Assembly: GCA_025351355.1 (NCBI GenBank)
Contig: JANXWC010000147.1
Span: 1 to 32,119 of the forward strand
Direction: 5' to 3'
Source of the DNA: Hyphomicrobiaceae bacterium
GTDB lineage: Bacteria > Pseudomonadota > Alphaproteobacteria > Rhizobiales > Hyphomicrobiaceae
DNA length: 32,119 bases
The notes under the pieces were generated by a model. It was not told the origin of the DNA and ran no database searches. It worked only from the letters and a program-made list of their open reading frames with translations. The position numbers and the translations under genes are program-made. How positions within the stretch are numbered: position 1 is the first letter of the stretch; each line of letters opens with the position of its first letter. Below are positions 31,179 through 32,119 of this stretch, piece after piece.

Positions 31179-31209
31179 GTCGTGGGTGGCCGCCTTCGCG
31201 GCCATGACG
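31179..31209 (-). repeat. CGTCATGGCC-type extragenic palindrome, copy B (inverted)
   Basis: It starts GTCGTGGGTGGCC and ends GGCCATGACG, the opposite orientation to copy A, 85 bp away. The pair makes a larger inverted repeat in the lysA-methyltransferase gap, with TCTCTACAGAGA (31151-31162) as a small palindrome between them. Confidence 0.8.
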
Positions 31210-31251
31210 AAATAGGTGGCAGCCCGAAAACAACGAAAGTGCCCATTGCCC

Positions 31252-31938
31252 ATGCTGCCGCCGTTGCTGCCTCATCCCGATCTGGTCAAGTTGCCGCTGG
31301 ATCGCATGAAATTCCAGATCGGCGGCCTGTTCTGGCCGATGGACGTAGTGCGCGATGAGGCCGCACAATTAGGCGTAACCGCCGATCGCGAGCTTTACCC
31401 GTTCGGCCTGATGATCTGGGAATCCGCCGTCGTACTCGCCGATGTCATGGACGAGCGCGGCCAGGAGCTGCGTGGGCGGTCCATTCTGGAGCTTGGCTGT
31501 GGTGTCGGCTTGCCCGGCCTCGTCGCCCAGCAGCAAGGCGCCCGCGTCGTGCAAACCGACCACGATGCGCTCGCCCTCGCCCTGTGCCGTCACAACGCCG
31601 CGCTCAATCGCATTACCGGAGTCGAGCAGTTCGTCGGCGACTGGCAGGACTGGACGCATACGCAGCGCTACGATCTCGTCATCGGCGCCGACATCATCTA
31701 CGACACGGCGGATTACGAAGTGCTCGAAAAAGTCTTCCGCAACACCGTTGCGCCGCGGGGCGAAATACTGCTCACCGATCCCATGCGGCAACAGACGATC
31801 GCGCTGTTCACGGTGATGGAAGACGCCGGCTGGATCATCGACACCACACACCGCATGCAGCCGACCGTCACCGAGGCCTACAAGGCCAAAGCCGAAATCG
31901 AAGTGCAGATCGTCACGGCGCGGTTGGGCAGCGGTTGA
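31252..31938 (+). CDS. Class I SAM-dependent methyltransferase, METTL/Methyltransf_16-like
   Basis: 228 residues. LYPFGLMIWESAVVLADVM precedes RSILELGCGVGLPGLVAQQQ (motif I, the SAM loop), RVVQTDHD (acidic residue binding the ribose) and YDLVIGADIIYD, the post-motif shared with the METTL protein-lysine methyltransferase branch (Methyltransf_16). Bacterial members may modify protein lysines or small molecules; the target is unknown. Start: ATG 31252 is chosen; GTG 31216 is in frame but lies just past the REP copy B. The RBS is weak for both. The gene is divergent from lysA across the two REP copies. Confidence 0.83.
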   Translation: MLPPLLPHPDLVKLPLDRMKFQIGGLFWPMDVVRDEAAQLGVTADRELYPFGLMIWESAVVLADVMDERGQELRGRSILELGCGVGLPGLVAQQQGARVVQTDHDALALALCRHNAALNRITGVEQFVGDWQDWTHTQRYDLVIGADIIYDTADYEVLEKVFRNTVAPRGEILLTDPMRQQTIALFTVMEDAGWIIDTTHRMQPTVTEAYKAKAEIEVQIVTARLGSG

Positions 31939-32063
31939 CGCACAAAATAATCTAAATCAAAAGTGGGCCCTTTGGGCGGAGCGGCCCTGTTTGTATCGGT
32001 CAATAGAGCGCGACTACATTTTGATGTCGAGGGCGCCCGTTTAGTCCGCATTCCACTCCCGTT

Positions 32064-32090
32064 CGTCATGGCCGCGAAGGCGGCCACCCA
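32064..32090 (+). repeat. CGTCATGGCC-type extragenic palindrome, copy C
   Basis: CGTCATGGCCGCGAAGGC followed by GGCCACCCA matches copy B in the opposite orientation through 27 bases; the terminal CGAC is not present here. It lies downstream of the methyltransferase gene. Confidence 0.75.
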
Positions 32091-32119
32091 AGCAAACCAA
32101 TTTTAGAACTCACCCTGCG

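Noticed and set aside
1-32119. CRISPR arrays, prophage, toxin-antitoxin or restriction systems
   Set aside because: I saw no regularly spaced repeats, phage structural genes, or paired toxin and antitoxin frames; the repeats present are palindromic and irregularly spaced.

Overview
The window comes from a high-GC alphaproteobacterium, most likely of the Hyphomicrobiales (Rhizobiales). The evidence is an Irr-type Fur regulator, families largely confined to Alphaproteobacteria (DUF1150 beside Hsp20, DUF2794, DUF4337), two adjacent Omp25/31-like outer-membrane barrels, and short palindromic intergenic repeats of the 'CGTCATGGCC' kind. This assignment is inference from gene content; there is no rRNA and I found no convincing tRNA.

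Layout. 1-510 is the 3' end of a threonylcarbamoyl-AMP synthase gene. It converges on a large NYN-nuclease/LOTUS-like gene (585-2381). An Hsp20 gene with a structured leader and its DUF1150 partner follow (2743-3673). Then come a PAS-GGDEF-EAL protein with a degenerate cyclase domain, rpmF (L32), a D-2-hydroxyacid dehydrogenase, irr, and the divergent pssA. 9844-10065 is a tiny histone-H1-like protein. On the minus strand, gatB leads a transcript with two overlapping paralogous GNAT genes. Two outer-membrane barrel genes and a DUF4337 membrane protein are each closed by hairpins.

15828-20274 is a compact minus-strand operon: a GbsR/MarR regulator, DUF4166, a membrane-anchored TIGR01777 epimerase, a fumarylpyruvate-hydrolase-like FAH enzyme and a DapA-like lyase/aldolase. 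The regulator gene carries inverted repeats over its own start codon. To the right are DUF2794, an M81/MlrC-like metallopeptidase, a YbgC thioesterase overlapping an SDR gene, a secreted GH114-like glycosidase, a Gfo/Idh/MocA oxidoreductase, a GNAT, a small secreted cysteine protein, and a WYL regulator followed by VOC and EVE genes. The window ends with lysA, a low-GC membrane-protein gene downstream of it, and a METTL-type methyltransferase.

Most genes are ordinary chromosomal genes. The unusual material is mainly intergenic: an 84-bp repeat present twice (82/84 identical); a long hairpin between irr and pssA; a 784-bp gene-free stretch (28544-29327) packed with palindromes; and in it a 160-bp transposon-like miniature element with 28-bp terminal inverted repeats inserted at CTAG inside another palindromic repeat, whose uninterrupted copy lies 2.7 kb away. 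I did not find a convincing new defence or biosynthetic system. The best candidates for new biology are the nested mobile repeats, the membrane domain fused to the TIGR01777 enzyme with its operon, and the GGDEF-EAL protein that has lost cyclase residues but keeps an inhibitory-site motif.
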